Origin: Mycobacterium sp. | GTDB taxonomy: Bacteria; Actinomycetota; Actinomycetes; Mycobacteriales; Mycobacteriaceae | Assembly: GCA_018882965.1 (NCBI GenBank) | Contig: VEQY01000002.1 | Coordinates: 43,194-107,193, forward strand | Direction of reading: 5' to 3' | DNA: 64,000 bases | Part shown: piece by piece, positions 29,952 to 41,894 of the stretch | Layout of the letters: every line of letters starts with the position of its first letter | How positions within the stretch are numbered: position 1 is the stretch's first letter | Program-made: the position numbers and the translations under genes | Notes under the pieces: model-generated | The model's database searches: none | The model's input: the letters and a program-made list of their open reading frames with translations, nothing else | What the model was told of the DNA's origin: nothing

Positions 29952-32657
29952 GTGCAGACCCACGAGATCAGGAAGCGGTTCACCGACCACTTCGTGCAGG
30001 CAGGCCACACCGAGGTGCCGAGTGCCTCGGTGATCCTCGACGACCCCAATCTGCTGTTCGTCAACGCCGGAATGGTGCAGTTCGTCCCCTACTTCCTCGG
30101 CCAGCGGACACCGCCCTACAGCACGGCCACCAGCATCCAGAAGTGCATCCGGACCCCCGACATCGACGAGGTGGGCATCACCACCCGCCACAACACCTTC
30201 TTCCAGATGGCCGGCAACTTCTCCTTCGGCGACTACTTCAAACGGCGTGCCATTGAGCTCGCCTGGAATCTGCTGACCAAGCCGGTCGCCGACGGCGGTT
30301 ACGGAATGGACCGCGAAAGACTCTGGGCCACCGTGTTTTACGACGACGACGAGGCAGTGCAGCTGTGGCAGGAGGTCGCCGGTCTGCCGCCGGAGCGTAT
30401 CCAGCGCCGGGGTATGGCAGACAACTACTGGTCGATGGGTATCCCCGGCCCGTGCGGCCCGTGCTCGGAGATCTACTACGACCGCGGCCCGGACTACGGC
30501 ATCGAGGGCGGCCCGGAGGCCAACGAGGACCGCTACATCGAGATCTGGAATCTGGTGTTCATGCAAAACGAGCGCGGGGAGGGCTCGAGCAAGGAGGACT
30601 TCGAAATCCTCGGCCCGCTGCCACGCCAGAACATCGACACCGGTATGGGGGTCGAACGTATCGCCTGTCTGTTGCAGGGTGTCGACAACGTCTACGAAAC
30701 CGACCTGCTGCGCCCCGTGATCGACAAGACAGCCGAATTCGCGCCACGCGGATACGGTTGCGGTACCGATGCCGATGATGTGCGCTACCGCATCATCGCC
30801 GACCACAGCCGCACCGCGGCGATCATCATCGCCGACGGGGTCACCCCGTCCAACGAGGGCCGCGGTTACGTGCTGCGCCGACTGCTGCGCCGCATCGTCC
30901 GGGCCGCAAAGCTGCTGGGCATCGAACGCCCGCTGGTCGGTGAGCTGATGGCCACGGTGCGTGACGCGATGGGACCGTCCTACCCCGAACTGGTGACCGA
31001 CTTCGACCGGATCAACCGCATCGCGGTCGCCGAAGAGACCGCGTTCAACCGCACGCTGGCCTCGGGATCCCGGCTGTTCGACGACGCCGCCGCCGCGACC
31101 CGGTCGGCCGGCAAGACCGAACTCGCCGGCGCCGACGCGTTCGCGCTGCACGACACCTACGGGTTTCCGATCGAGCTGACCCTGGAGATGGCGGCCGAAG
31201 CGGGGCTGTCGGTCGACGAACTGGGATTTCGTGAGCTGATGGCCGAGCAGCGCCGACGGGCCAAAGCCGACGCCGTCGCCCGCAAGCACGCGCACGCCGA
31301 CCTGTCGGCCTTCCGGGAACTCGTCGACGCCGGCCCCACCGAGTTCACCGGGTTCGACGAACTGACCTCGACCGCTCGCATCCTCGGCATCTTCGTCGAC
31401 GGCAAGCGGGTGCCGGTGATCGCCCATCATCCGCGAACGCAGTCGCAGACGGCACCGCCGCAGCGTGTCGAGGTCGTTCTGGACCGCACCCCGCTCTACG
31501 CCGAGTCCGGCGGTCAGATCGCCGACACCGGTCTGATCACCGGCACCGGTGCCAACCAGACGGCTCGGGCGGCCGTCACCGACGTGCAGAAGATCGCCAA
31601 GACACTGTGGGTGCACCGGGTCAGCGTCGAGTCGGGGGAGTTCGTCGAGGGCGACACCGTGGAGGCCGCCGTCGACCGGGAGTGGCGTCACGGCGCCACC
31701 CAGGGGCACTCCGGGACCCACCTGGTGCACGCTGCGCTGCGCCAGGTACTCGGCCCCAACGCGGTCCAGGCCGGCTCCCTCAACCGACCCGGCTACCTGC
31801 GGTTCGACTTCCAGTGGCAGGGACCGCTCAGCGAGGACCAGCGCAGCCGGATCGAGGAAGTCGCCAACGAGGCGGTCGAGGCCGACTACCCGGTCAACAC
31901 CTTCACCACCGCGCTAGAGGAGGCCAAGGCCATGGGGGCGATGGCCCTGTTCGGTGAGCAATACCCCGACGAGGTGCGGGTGGTGGAAATCGGCGGTCCC
32001 TTCTCGCTGGAACTCTGCGGCGGCACCCACGTCCACAACTCTGCGCGGATCGGACCGGTGACGGTTCTCGGCGAGTCCTCGGTCGGCTCGGGTGTCCGGC
32101 GGGTCGAGGCGTACGTGGGACTGGACTCGTTCCGGCATCTGGCCAAGGAGCGTGCCCTGATGGCGGGTCTGGCCGCCTCGCTGAAAGTGCCCTCCGAGGA
32201 GGTGCCCGGCCGGGTGGCCACCCTGGTGGAGCGGTTGAAGTCGGCCGAGAAGGAACTCGAGCGGGTCCGGCTGGCGGCCGCGCGCGCCAATGCCGCCGAC
32301 GCCGCCGACACGGCGGAATCGGTGGGTAAGGTCCGTCTGGTGGCTCAACGCACGGCGACCGGAATGTCCGCCGCCGACCTGCGCTCGCTGGTGGGCGACA
32401 TCCGCGGCCGGCTGGGCTCCGACCCGGGCGTGGTGGTGCTGCTCGCCGAGCACGACGGGGCGGTGCCGTTCGTCGTGGCGGCCAACCAGGCCGCGCAGGA
32501 CGCCGGCGTGCGGGCCGACGACCTCGCCCGGGTTGTCGCGGCGGCGGTCGGCGGGCGCGGCGGGGGCAAGGCTGAACTCGCGCAGGGTTCGGGTAGCGAT
32601 CCGGCGGCGATCGAGGCCGCCCTCGCGGCGGTACGCGCCGAAGTGGCCCGGGGCTGA
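29952..32657 (+). CDS. alaS: Alanyl-tRNA synthetase
   Basis: AlaRS, 901 residues, with all domains. The class II catalytic core is N-terminal ([37 protein letters not shown]). The editing domain carries [19 protein letters not shown] and the zinc/editing motif [15 protein letters not shown]. The C-terminal oligomerisation/C-Ala part is Gly-rich near its end ([16 protein letters not shown]). The GTG start at 29952 yields [20 protein letters not shown], the usual N-terminus. Placement before ruvX and mltG matches M. tuberculosis Rv2555c. Confidence 0.97.
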   Translation: MQTHEIRKRFTDHFVQAGHTEVPSASVILDDPNLLFVNAGMVQFVPYFLGQRTPPYSTATSIQKCIRTPDIDEVGITTRHNTFFQMAGNFSFGDYFKRRAIELAWNLLTKPVADGGYGMDRERLWATVFYDDDEAVQLWQEVAGLPPERIQRRGMADNYWSMGIPGPCGPCSEIYYDRGPDYGIEGGPEANEDRYIEIWNLVFMQNERGEGSSKEDFEILGPLPRQNIDTGMGVERIACLLQGVDNVYETDLLRPVIDKTAEFAPRGYGCGTDADDVRYRIIADHSRTAAIIIADGVTPSNEGRGYVLRRLLRRIVRAAKLLGIERPLVGELMATVRDAMGPSYPELVTDFDRINRIAVAEETAFNRTLASGSRLFDDAAAATRSAGKTELAGADAFALHDTYGFPIELTLEMAAEAGLSVDELGFRELMAEQRRRAKADAVARKHAHADLSAFRELVDAGPTEFTGFDELTSTARILGIFVDGKRVPVIAHHPRTQSQTAPPQRVEVVLDRTPLYAESGGQIADTGLITGTGANQTARAAVTDVQKIAKTLWVHRVSVESGEFVEGDTVEAAVDREWRHGATQGHSGTHLVHAALRQVLGPNAVQAGSLNRPGYLRFDFQWQGPLSEDQRSRIEEVANEAVEADYPVNTFTTALEEAKAMGAMALFGEQYPDEVRVVEIGGPFSLELCGGTHVHNSARIGPVTVLGESSVGSGVRRVEAYVGLDSFRHLAKERALMAGLAASLKVPSEEVPGRVATLVERLKSAEKELERVRLAAARANAADAADTAESVGKVRLVAQRTATGMSAADLRSLVGDIRGRLGSDPGVVVLLAEHDGAVPFVVAANQAAQDAGVRADDLARVVAAAVGGRGGGKAELAQGSGSDPAAIEAALAAVRAEVARG

Positions 32658-32665
32658 GGCCGCTC

Positions 32666-33148
32666 TTGCCGGAGGACCGCAAGCCCGATCGCGCGGGCCG
32701 CGACGACCCCGGGCCGGGGCGGCGGCTCGGTGTGGACGTGGGCACGGTCCGGATCGGTGTGGCGGTCAGTGACCCCGGCGCCGTCCTGGCGACGCCGTTG
32801 GAGACCGTGCGGCGCCAGCGCGGTGGCGGCCATCTCAACCGGCTGACGGCCCTGGTGGCGGAACTTCAGATCGTCGAGGTCGTGGTCGGACTGCCACGGA
32901 CCCTCGCCGACCGGGCCGGCAAGTCGGCGGCCGACGCCGCGGAGATGGCCGACGCCCTGGCCGCCCGCGTCGCCCCGGTCCCGGTGCGGATGGCCGACGA
33001 GCGCCTGACCACCGTCGGCGCGGCGCGCTCGCTGCGGGAGTCCGGTGTGCCGGCGCGCGCGCAGCGCGCCATCATCGACCAGGCCGCCGCGGTGGCGATC
33101 CTGCAGGGCTGGCTCGATCAGCGACGTAACACGGCGCCGACCCGGTGA
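32666..33148 (+). CDS. ruvX: Holliday junction resolvase-like protein RuvX (YqgF)
   Basis: A 160-residue RNase H-fold protein of the RuvX/YqgF family, counterpart of Rv2554c. The catalytic pattern begins [20 protein letters not shown] near residues 22-41, followed by [29 protein letters not shown] and a terminal [15 protein letters not shown]. Family members are implicated in pre-16S rRNA 5' end processing or Holliday junction work. TTG 32666 is the likely start eight bases after alaS; no strong ribosome binding site is visible, so translation may be coupled to alaS. Confidence 0.92.
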   Translation: MPEDRKPDRAGRDDPGPGRRLGVDVGTVRIGVAVSDPGAVLATPLETVRRQRGGGHLNRLTALVAELQIVEVVVGLPRTLADRAGKSAADAAEMADALAARVAPVPVRMADERLTTVGAARSLRESGVPARAQRAIIDQAAAVAILQGWLDQRRNTAPTR

Positions 33149-33176
33149 CGCGCGTGAACCCAGCGAGGAAGACACC

Positions 33177-34385
33177 ATGACCGACTCCCCGGAACGACCC
33201 GAACGCGCTCGGCCGCAGGCGATTCCGGCGCAGCGCGGTCAGCGGGGGCCGGGCCGTCGGCGGGGAACACTGGTGCTGCTCGGTCTGGTGGTTCTGGGTG
33301 TGCTGGGGGCCGTGGTTCTGGGGCCCCGGCTTTTCGGCGGTCCGGCGTCGGACTACAGCGGCGACGGCCGCGAGGACGTCCTCATCACCGTCAACCCGGG
33401 TGATTCCACCACCCAGATCGCCCAGACCCTGCGCGACCGGGACGTCATCGCCAACGTCGAAGGCTTCTTGGCGGCGGCCCGCGACAACGCCGAGATCGCG
33501 GCGATCCAGCCCGGCTTCTACAAACTGCGCACCGAAATCCCGCCGGCCCTGGCCGTGCAGAAACTCACCGATCCGGCCAACCGGGTGGGGAAACTCGTCA
33601 TCCCGGAGGGACGCCAACTCGACGACATCACGATGGTCGGGTCGGGAGCGGTGACCGACGGCATCTTCACCCTGATCGCCAAAGCGAGTTGTGTCGAGCT
33701 CAACGGCACGCGCACGTGCGTGGCCGCGCAGGATCTGCGCGCCGCCGCCGGGGACGGTCCGCTGTCCTCGCTCAACGTCCCGGACTGGGCAGCCGCCGGG
33801 GCCGGGGTCATGGGCAACAGCCATCGTCGCCTGGAGGGGCTGATCGCGCCCGGCGCCTGGAACGTCGACCCCATGGCGTCGCCGAAGGACATCCTGGCGA
33901 CCCTGGTCGCCCAGAGTGCCGACCACTACGTCGCAGGCGGTCTGTTGGACGCGGGCACGACAACCCAGATGTCCCCCTACGAGGTGCTCATCGTCGGTTC
34001 CCTGGTGCAGAAGGAGTCCAAGCCGGCCGACTTCGCCAAAGTCGCCCGCGTCATCTACAACCGGCTCAACAGCGACTACGACCGACTGGAGTTCGACTCC
34101 ACGGTGAACTACCCGCTGGACCGTCAGGAGGTCGCGACCACCGACGCCGACCGCAAGACCGAAACGCCGTGGAACACCTACGCCATGGCGGGTCTGCCCG
34201 CCACGCCGATCTGCTCGCCCGGGGATGAGGCTCTCGGTGCCGCGGAGAATCCCGCGCCCGGCGACTGGCTGTACTTCGTCACGGTGGACAAAGCGGGCAC
34301 CACCCTGTTCACCAGCGACTACCAGCAGCACCTCGCCAATCGCGAGCAGGCGCTCAGCAGCGGCATACTCGACTCCGGACGATGA
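33177..34385 (+). CDS. mltG: Endolytic murein transglycosylase MltG (YceG)
   Basis: A 402-residue MltG-like enzyme, counterpart of Rv2553c, that cuts nascent peptidoglycan strands and so ends their growth. A short Pro/Arg-rich cytoplasmic N-terminus leads into one membrane helix (TLVLLGLVVLGVLGAVVLG). The LysM-like part has NPGDSTTQIAQTLRDRDVI, and the catalytic region contains IVGSLVQKESKPADFAKVA with the conserved Glu, then RVIYNRLN. ATG 33177 follows GAGGAA. The stop overlaps the aroE ATG by four bases, as in other mycobacteria. Confidence 0.94.
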   Translation: MTDSPERPERARPQAIPAQRGQRGPGRRRGTLVLLGLVVLGVLGAVVLGPRLFGGPASDYSGDGREDVLITVNPGDSTTQIAQTLRDRDVIANVEGFLAAARDNAEIAAIQPGFYKLRTEIPPALAVQKLTDPANRVGKLVIPEGRQLDDITMVGSGAVTDGIFTLIAKASCVELNGTRTCVAAQDLRAAAGDGPLSSLNVPDWAAAGAGVMGNSHRRLEGLIAPGAWNVDPMASPKDILATLVAQSADHYVAGGLLDAGTTTQMSPYEVLIVGSLVQKESKPADFAKVARVIYNRLNSDYDRLEFDSTVNYPLDRQEVATTDADRKTETPWNTYAMAGLPATPICSPGDEALGAAENPAPGDWLYFVTVDKAGTTLFTSDYQQHLANREQALSSGILDSGR

Positions 34386-35182
34386 CGGCTCGCAGGGCCG
34401 GGATCCTGGGTTCGCCTGTCGCGCATTCCCGTTCGCCACAGTTGCACCTGGCCGCCTATCGTGCGCTTGGCCTGCACGACTGGACCTACGACCGCATCGA
34501 ATGCACCGCCGATGAGGTGCCCTCGGTGATCGAGTCCCTCGGCCCGGAGTGGGTCGGCGTTTCGGTCACCATGCCCGACAAGTTCGCCGCACTGCAGGTC
34601 GCCGATGAGCGCACCCCGCGCGCCGATCTGGTCGGCTCGGCCAACACCCTGGTCCGCGCCGGGCAGGGCTGGCGGGCCGACAACACCGACATCGACGGAG
34701 TCGCCGGCGCACTGGGCTCGCGGCCCGCCGCGCGGCGGGCCGTCGTGCTGGGATCGGGCGGCACCGCCCCGGCCGCCGTGGTGGCCCTGGCCGACCTCGG
34801 CCTGTCCGAGATCACGGTGGTGGCCCGCAGCCGTGCCAAAGCAGAACGGTTACTGGCGCTGGGTCCGCCGCTGTCGGTCACCGTCGCGTTCGCCGATCTG
34901 GCCGACCCCGGCGTGGCCGCGGTGGTGGCCCGCGCCGACATCATGGTCAGCACCATCCCGGCCGACGCCGCGGCGGCGCACGCCGCGACCTTCGCCGCGG
35001 TTCCCCTGCTTCTCGACGCCATCTACGACCCCTGGCCGACCCCCCTGGCCCGCGCCGTCGAGCGCGCCGGGGGCGAGGTGGTCGGTGGCCTGCAGATGCT
35101 GCTGCACCAGGCCTTCAGTCAGGTCGAGCAATTCACAGGGCGGCCCGCTCCGCGGCAGGCGATGGCGGCGGCGCTGGGCTAG
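34382..35182 (+). CDS. aroE: Shikimate dehydrogenase
   Basis: AroE, 266 residues, reduces 3-dehydroshikimate to shikimate with NADPH. The shikimate-binding SPVAHSRSPQLHLAAYRALG is near residues 9-28, the catalytic Lys is in VTMPDKFAAL, and the nucleotide loop is AVVLGSGGTAPAAVVAL. The C-terminal GGLQMLLHQAFSQVEQFTG is typical. Some residues of the NADP loop differ from E. coli AroE, as in other actinobacteria. Start and mltG stop overlap (ATGA), so translation is coupled. Confidence 0.94.
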   Translation: MTARRAGILGSPVAHSRSPQLHLAAYRALGLHDWTYDRIECTADEVPSVIESLGPEWVGVSVTMPDKFAALQVADERTPRADLVGSANTLVRAGQGWRADNTDIDGVAGALGSRPAARRAVVLGSGGTAPAAVVALADLGLSEITVVARSRAKAERLLALGPPLSVTVAFADLADPGVAAVVARADIMVSTIPADAAAAHAATFAAVPLLLDAIYDPWPTPLARAVERAGGEVVGGLQMLLHQAFSQVEQFTGRPAPRQAMAAALG

Positions 35183-35185
35183 CCT
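35180..35185 (+). promoter_or_regulatory. Candidate -10 element (TAGCCT) overlapping the aroE stop
   Basis: TAGCCT fits TANNNT; its first three bases are the aroE TAG stop. It ends seven bases before the ATG at 35193, which would give a leader of zero or one base. Confidence 0.45.
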
Positions 35186-35192
35186 GCCGCCC

Positions 35193-35630
35193 ATGGGCCT
35201 GCCCGGGGTGTGTTGCTGCGCGGCGGTCCTGCTCTGGGCGGCGGGACTGAGCGTCACCGACATCATCCGGCGCCGGCTGCCCAACGCCGCGACGCTGTCC
35301 GGCGGCGCGGTGATCGTCGCGGGCGCGGCGCTGTGCGGGCGCGGACTGCCCGCGCTGGCCGGGGCGCTGGCGCTGGGCGGGCTGTACCTGGTCGTGCATG
35401 TCGCCGATCCGGCCGCCCTGGGCGGCGGCGACGTCAAACTGGCCCTCGGGCTGGGCGGGCTGACCGGGGCATTCGGAGTCGACGTCTGGGTGCTTGCGGC
35501 CTTGGGCGCGCCGCTGCTCACGGCGGTCGCGGGCCTGCTGGTCGCGGCCCGGGCCCGGTCCGCCACCGTGCCGCACGGTCCGTCGATGTGTCTCGCCAGC
35601 CTGGTCGCGGCGGCGCTCGCGGTGTTCTAG
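35193..35630 (+). CDS. Small A24-type prepilin peptidase-like membrane protein
   Basis: A 145-residue, largely hydrophobic protein with about four membrane segments, counterpart of Rv2551c. It resembles the catalytic half of type IV prepilin peptidases: the first Asp is in [13 protein letters not shown] and the second in the [13 protein letters not shown] motif (GxGD). The cysteine-rich methylase domain of full-size enzymes is missing. No pilin or secretion genes are nearby, so the substrate is unknown. It sits between aroE and aroC, as in M. tuberculosis. Confidence 0.87.
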   Translation: MGLPGVCCCAAVLLWAAGLSVTDIIRRRLPNAATLSGGAVIVAGAALCGRGLPALAGALALGGLYLVVHVADPAALGGGDVKLALGLGGLTGAFGVDVWVLAALGAPLLTAVAGLLVAARARSATVPHGPSMCLASLVAAALAVF

Positions 35631-35653
35631 CCGCGACGTGGGAAGATGAGGGC

Positions 35654-36874
35654 GTGTTGCGCTGGACCACCGCCGGAGAGTCCCACGGCCGCGCCCTGAT
35701 CGCGGTCGTCGAGGGCATGGTCGCCGGTGTGCAGGTCACCTCGGCCGACATCGCCGGGCAACTGGCCCGGCGCCGGCTGGGATACGGGCGCGGCGCGCGG
35801 ATGAAGTTCGAGCAAGACGCTGTCACGGTGCTGGGCGGTATTCGGCACGGCACCACGCTGGGCGGGCCGATCGCCATCGAGATCGGGAACACCGAATGGC
35901 CCAAGTGGGAGACCGTGATGGCCGCCGACCCGATCGACGCGGCCGACCTTGACGACGAAGGCGGGGCGCGCAACGCCCCGCTGACCCGGCCGCGGCCAGG
36001 CCACGCCGACTACGCCGGCATGCTCAAGTACGGCTTCGACGACGCCCGCCCGGTACTGGAACGGGCCAGCGCGCGGGAGACGGCGGCGCGCGTCGCCGCC
36101 GGGACCATCGCGCGGGCGTTCCTGCGCCAGGCGCTGGGCGTGGAGGTGCTCTCCCACGTCATCTCGATCGGGGCGTCGGCCCCCTATGACGGTCCGCCGC
36201 CGGAGGCCGCCGACCTGGACCGCATCGACGAGAGTCCGGTGCGCGCCCTCGACGCCGCCGCCGAGCAGGCGATGATCGCCGAAGTCGAGGCCGCCAAGAA
36301 AGACGGCGACACCCTCGGCGGGGTGGTCGAGGTCGTCGCGACCGGCCTGCCGGTCGGACTGGGTTCCTTCACCAGCGGAGAAAACCGGCTCGACAGCCAG
36401 CTCGCGGCCGCGGTCATGGGCATCCACGCCATCAAGGGGGTCGAGATCGGCGACGGGTTCGAGACCGCGCGCCGGCGCGGAAGCCGCGCCCACGACGAGA
36501 TGTTTCCCGGCCCCGGCGGTGTGCAGCGCTCGACCAATCGGGCCGGCGGCCTGGAGGGCGGCATGACCAACGGCCAGCCGCTGCGGGTGCGGGCGGCGAT
36601 GAAGCCGATCTCCACCGTGCCCCGCGCGCTGGCCACCGTCGACCTGGCCACTGGCCAGGAGGCTGTGGCGATTCACCAACGGTCCGACGTCTGCGCCGTC
36701 CCGGCGGCCGGCGTGGTGGCCGAAACGATGGTGGCGCTGGTGCTCGCGCGTGCCGCGCTGGAGAAATTCGGCGGTGATTCGCTGACCGAAACGCGGCGCA
36801 ACATCGCCGGCTATCTGCGTGCGGTCGCCGACCGGGAGGCCTTCGACGGTTCGGCCTCGGTGCTTTCGGGGTAG
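35654..36874 (+). CDS. aroC: Chorismate synthase
   Basis: Chorismate synthase, 406 residues (called aroF in M. tuberculosis), makes chorismate from EPSP using reduced FMN. Family signatures are [18 protein letters not shown] at residues 8-25, then [34 protein letters not shown] and [23 protein letters not shown] 35654 is the natural start because the next residues are [17 protein letters not shown] lies exactly six bases upstream of the GTG, a possible leaderless GANNNT-type -10. It opens the aroC-aroK-aroB-aroQ run. Confidence 0.97.
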   Translation: MLRWTTAGESHGRALIAVVEGMVAGVQVTSADIAGQLARRRLGYGRGARMKFEQDAVTVLGGIRHGTTLGGPIAIEIGNTEWPKWETVMAADPIDAADLDDEGGARNAPLTRPRPGHADYAGMLKYGFDDARPVLERASARETAARVAAGTIARAFLRQALGVEVLSHVISIGASAPYDGPPPEAADLDRIDESPVRALDAAAEQAMIAEVEAAKKDGDTLGGVVEVVATGLPVGLGSFTSGENRLDSQLAAAVMGIHAIKGVEIGDGFETARRRGSRAHDEMFPGPGGVQRSTNRAGGLEGGMTNGQPLRVRAAMKPISTVPRALATVDLATGQEAVAIHQRSDVCAVPAAGVVAETMVALVLARAALEKFGGDSLTETRRNIAGYLRAVADREAFDGSASVLSG

Positions 36875-36879
36875 CGGAG

Positions 36880-39115
<2,236 letters not shown>

Positions 39116-39123
39116 TCGGGCCG

Positions 39124-39753
39124 CTACTCGGTTCCGTCGCGGCCATGCCCGTATTGGCGTTGCCGGGCGGCCTCGTGAACTTCCTCGACGGCTTCGCGGG
39201 CTTCCTGTCGCCAGGTCTCCTCGCGGCGCTCGGCGACGGCGACCCGATCGCTGGGCGGCTCGTAGTCGTCGCTCACCGCGTCGAACACGTCGGTCCCGTC
39301 TCCGTCGGTGACCCGGCGCCGACCCTGGTAGGGGTTGGCCCGGTCGACCAGGAACCGGCCGAGCGTGACGGCGATGATCGCCGGGATGAACACCGCCAGC
39401 GCGGTGAACGCCGCGACCGCGGTGAGTTCGCCGATCAGACCCGAGACGTAGACGTCATTGTTGACCAGCGAGATGATCCAGGTCACCAGCCCGCTGACCA
39501 CACCGGCCACCATGCCGGCCAGCAGCCACCGCATGGCGAGGTCGCGGCGGCGGTCGGGATCGGGATTGGAGTTCGCGTCGGCGCGGCCGTCGAGCAGGCC
39601 CCACGCGAACGCGCCCACCCAGAACAGCGCCAGCAGGACGACACTGATCAGCAGCGAACCCGCCGCGGCTTGATTGATCAGGATTCCCTGGGCCAGGCGG
39701 GCGATGACCATTCCAGCGGCAAAGACCAGTCCGCGCAGCAACCACGTCGTCAT
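39124..39753 (-). CDS. Conserved mycobacterial membrane protein, Rv2536-like
   Basis: A 209-residue membrane protein with four hydrophobic segments (LLRGLVFAAGMVIARLAQGI, SLLISVVLLALFWVGAFAWG, WLLAGMVAGVVSGLVTWIIS, VAAFTALAVFIPAIIAVTLG) and a charged C-terminal cytoplasmic tail of about 65 residues rich in Glu and Arg. Position and layout match M. tuberculosis Rv2536, sometimes annotated as a B-4DMT transporter, though the assignment is weak. ATG 39753 lies eight bases after a candidate -10 on this strand, so the mRNA may be leaderless. Confidence 0.82.
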   Translation of the reverse strand: MTTWLLRGLVFAAGMVIARLAQGILINQAAAGSLLISVVLLALFWVGAFAWGLLDGRADANSNPDPDRRRDLAMRWLLAGMVAGVVSGLVTWIISLVNNDVYVSGLIGELTAVAAFTALAVFIPAIIAVTLGRFLVDRANPYQGRRRVTDGDGTDVFDAVSDDYEPPSDRVAVAERREETWRQEAREAVEEVHEAARQRQYGHGRDGTE

Positions 39754-39761
39754 GGGGGCTT

Positions 39762-39767
39762 AGCGTA
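39762..39767 (-). promoter_or_regulatory. Candidate -10 element (TACGCT) for the Rv2536-like gene
   Basis: On the minus strand TACGCT fits TANNNT and ends eight bases before the ATG, giving an expected leader of about two bases. Confidence 0.45.
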
Positions 39768-39772
39768 GCGAG

Positions 39773-39778
39773 TACCGT
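39773..39778 (+). promoter_or_regulatory. Candidate -10 element (TACCGT) for pepQ
   Basis: TACCGT fits TANNNT and ends eight bases before the GTG at 39787, giving an expected leader of about two bases. It is five bases from the opposing -10 on the other strand. Confidence 0.45.
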
Positions 39779-39786
39779 CAGTCGGT

Positions 39787-40881
39787 GTGACACATTCCCA
39801 GCGGCGGGTCCGGCTCGCCGCCCGGATGGCGTCCGAGGGGTTGGACGCCCTGCTGGTCAGCGACCTTATCAATGTCCGGTACCTGACCGGGTTCACCGGT
39901 TCCAACGCGGCGCTCCTGGTGTTCGGCGCCGACACGCCGGCGGTCTTGGCCACCGACGCGCGGTACCGCACCCAGGCCGCGCGCCAGGCACCTGACCTGG
40001 AGGTGGCGATCGTACGGGCCTGCGGCCGGCACCTCGTGGAGCTTGCCGCCGCGGCGGGGGCGGGGCGCATCGGGTTCGAAAGCCATGTGGTGACCGTCGA
40101 CGGCTTGAGTGCCCTGGCGAGTGCCTTGGCGAGTGCACTGACCGGCGCAGAGCTGGTTCGGGCGCCGGGCCTGGTGGAGACGCTCCGCGAGGTCAAGGAC
40201 GCCGGGGAGATCGCGCTGCTGCGGTTGGCCTGTCAGGCCGCTGACGCGGCGCTGACCGATCTGGTCGACGGCGGCGGGTTGCGCGCCGGCCGCACCGAAC
40301 GAGCCGTCGCCCGCGACCTGGAGGCGCTGCTGCTCGATCACGGCGCCGACGGTCCGGCCTTCGAGACCATCGTGGCCGCCGGTGAGAACTCGGCGGTGCC
40401 GCACCATCGCCCGACGACCGCCGTCCTGGCCGAGGGCGATCTGGTCAAGATCGACTTCGGCGCGCTACTGGGCGGGTACCACTCGGACATGACACGCACG
40501 TTCGTGCTCGGGACGCCCGCCGTGTGGCAGAGCGATGTCTACGGCGTGGTGGCGACCGCCCAGCAGGCGGGTCTGGAGGCGCTGGAGGTCGGCGCGCCGC
40601 TGTGCGCCGTGGATGCCGCCGCCCGCGAGGTGATCGCCGACGCCGGCTTCGGCGACAACTTCGGCCACGGCCTGGGTCACGGCGTGGGACTGCGGATTCA
40701 CGAGGCGCCGGGGATCAACGCCGCCGCGGAGGGAGCGCTGGGATCCGGCATGACCGTGACCGTGGAGCCGGGCGTCTACCTACCCGGGCGCGGCGGGGTC
40801 CGGATCGAGGACACCGTCGTCGTCGGCGAGCGCGGACCCGAGGTGCTGACCCGCTACCCGAAGACCCTTACCGTCGTCTGA
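39787..40881 (+). CDS. pepQ: M24-family Xaa-Pro peptidase
   Basis: A 364-residue M24 metallopeptidase, counterpart of Rv2535c, likely an Xaa-Pro dipeptidase or aminopeptidase. The N-terminal creatinase-like domain (RYLTGFTGSNAALLVFG) precedes the pita-bread domain, whose five metal ligands are visible: Asp in VKIDFGALLGG, Asp in YHSDMTRTFVLG, His in NFGHGLGHGVGLRIHE, Glu in TVTVEPGVYLPG and Glu in VRIEDTVVVGE. The GTG start is 33 bases from the divergent membrane-protein gene. It sits before efp in many actinobacteria. Confidence 0.92.
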   Translation: MTHSQRRVRLAARMASEGLDALLVSDLINVRYLTGFTGSNAALLVFGADTPAVLATDARYRTQAARQAPDLEVAIVRACGRHLVELAAAAGAGRIGFESHVVTVDGLSALASALASALTGAELVRAPGLVETLREVKDAGEIALLRLACQAADAALTDLVDGGGLRAGRTERAVARDLEALLLDHGADGPAFETIVAAGENSAVPHHRPTTAVLAEGDLVKIDFGALLGGYHSDMTRTFVLGTPAVWQSDVYGVVATAQQAGLEALEVGAPLCAVDAAAREVIADAGFGDNFGHGLGHGVGLRIHEAPGINAAAEGALGSGMTVTVEPGVYLPGRGGVRIEDTVVVGERGPEVLTRYPKTLTVV

Positions 40882-40888
40882 GAGGGCA

Positions 40889-41566
40889 TCAGGCCGGGTT
40901 GAGCAGACGCGGTTCCAGCAGCGGGCTGTCCTTGAGACGGCGCAGGCCCTTGGCCGCGGCCAGCACCGCCAGGTCGGCGAGCGGTTCGAGGACGATGACC
41001 GCCAGGTAGGCCGCCCCGAAGATCGCCACTGAGCCGAGGGTCTGGGCGCTCAGGCCCTGCCCGTAGAGCGCCCAGAAGCCCACCCAGGTGACGATGCCGG
41101 CCTGATAGGTGGTCGACAGCGCCAGCGCCTGCCGGTACCGCAGCTCCACGTAGGGCGTGTTGGGCGCGATCAGGCGGCGGGCCACCAGGTGCAAGCCGAA
41201 CAACGGCACCAGCAGGGTGGTGACGTTCATGCCGTACTGGGGCAGGTCGAACGGGGCGAAGACCATGCCCTGGATCGCGAGGCCCGCGGCCAGCCCGACG
41301 GCCGCCGGGGCCATGCCGAAGACAAGGAACAGCGTCGACCCGAAGATCAGGTGAACCTCGGAGACGCCGACTGAGCCGTGCGGAAAGACCTGAAAGAAGG
41401 TGAGCACCAGGACGGTGGTCGCCAGGCTGCGTGCCAGCAGCGCGGAGACACCCCGGTCGCGCATCGTCTGCCATGCCGCACGCAGGGTGTACACCCCGAC
41501 ACCGCCGGCGGTCACGTAACTCAAGGCGATCTTGGAACCTTCGACGATTCCCGGTTCGATGTGCAC
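40889..41566 (-). CDS. cbiM: CbiM-family energy-coupling-factor permease (cobalt uptake)
   Basis: A 225-residue membrane protein with about six or seven hydrophobic segments, of the CbiM/NikM family that binds cobalt or nickel in ECF transporters. The N-terminus [12 protein letters not shown] has the Met-His pair used by CbiM/NikM for metal binding, which supports GTG 41566 over longer starts. [20 protein letters not shown] and [20 protein letters not shown] are further family-like segments. A cobalamin riboswitch lies upstream on the same strand, so expression should fall when B12 is plentiful. No cbiN, cbiQ or cbiO gene is nearby; partners must be elsewhere or dispensable. Confidence 0.82.
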   Translation of the reverse strand: MHIEPGIVEGSKIALSYVTAGGVGVYTLRAAWQTMRDRGVSALLARSLATTVLVLTFFQVFPHGSVGVSEVHLIFGSTLFLVFGMAPAAVGLAAGLAIQGMVFAPFDLPQYGMNVTTLLVPLFGLHLVARRLIAPNTPYVELRYRQALALSTTYQAGIVTWVGFWALYGQGLSAQTLGSVAIFGAAYLAVIVLEPLADLAVLAAAKGLRRLKDSPLLEPRLLNPA

Positions 41567-41654
41567 GCTCGTTCCCTTCGGGTCGAAACACTGGCTCTCA
41601 CCCGCGAGCGCGCAACCGGTTCGGCCGCGCGCCCAGTCCACGAGGCGATGCGCC

Positions 41655-41675
41655 GCCGGGCGCGGCGCGCCCGGC
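41655..41675 (-). terminator. Perfect GC hairpin between riboswitch and cbiM
   Basis: Arms GCCGGGCGC and GCGCCCGGC pair perfectly (9 bp) around a three-base loop, just downstream of the riboswitch on the minus strand. It lacks a U tract, as many mycobacterial terminators do. It may be the expression platform or a terminator-like element. Confidence 0.5.
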
Positions 41676-41677
41676 AC

Positions 41678-41882
41678 GGCTGGCAGGTCTTCGGACTCGC
41701 AGGCCCACGCCCCGTGGGGCGTACCTACTCACCGCCGCTTCCCAGCCTCACCGGCCAGTGCGGGTGGCGGTTTTCGTTCCTGCATACCGCTGCGGGACAG
41801 TCCCGGAATCGCACCGGGTTCCCTCTCGCTCCGCATTCGCTGCGCCGCTCGATCCCGGGAATCACTTCCCGGAAAACCAGCC
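41678..41882 (-). ncRNA. Cobalamin riboswitch
   Basis: Read on the minus strand, this has the hallmarks of the B12 aptamer. The B12 box GAGTCCGAAGACCTGCC lies at about 41682-41698. The conserved core beginning GGGAACCCGGTGCGATTCC and continuing to GACTGTCCCGC covers 41792-41823, followed by AGCGGTATGCAGG. GGCTGG (41877-41882) and CCAGCC (41678-41683) pair to close the P1 stem. It ends about 110 bases before the cbiM GTG. Binding of adenosylcobalamin would be expected to turn cbiM off. Confidence 0.93.
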
Positions 41883-41894
41883 GACGCGGGCGAC

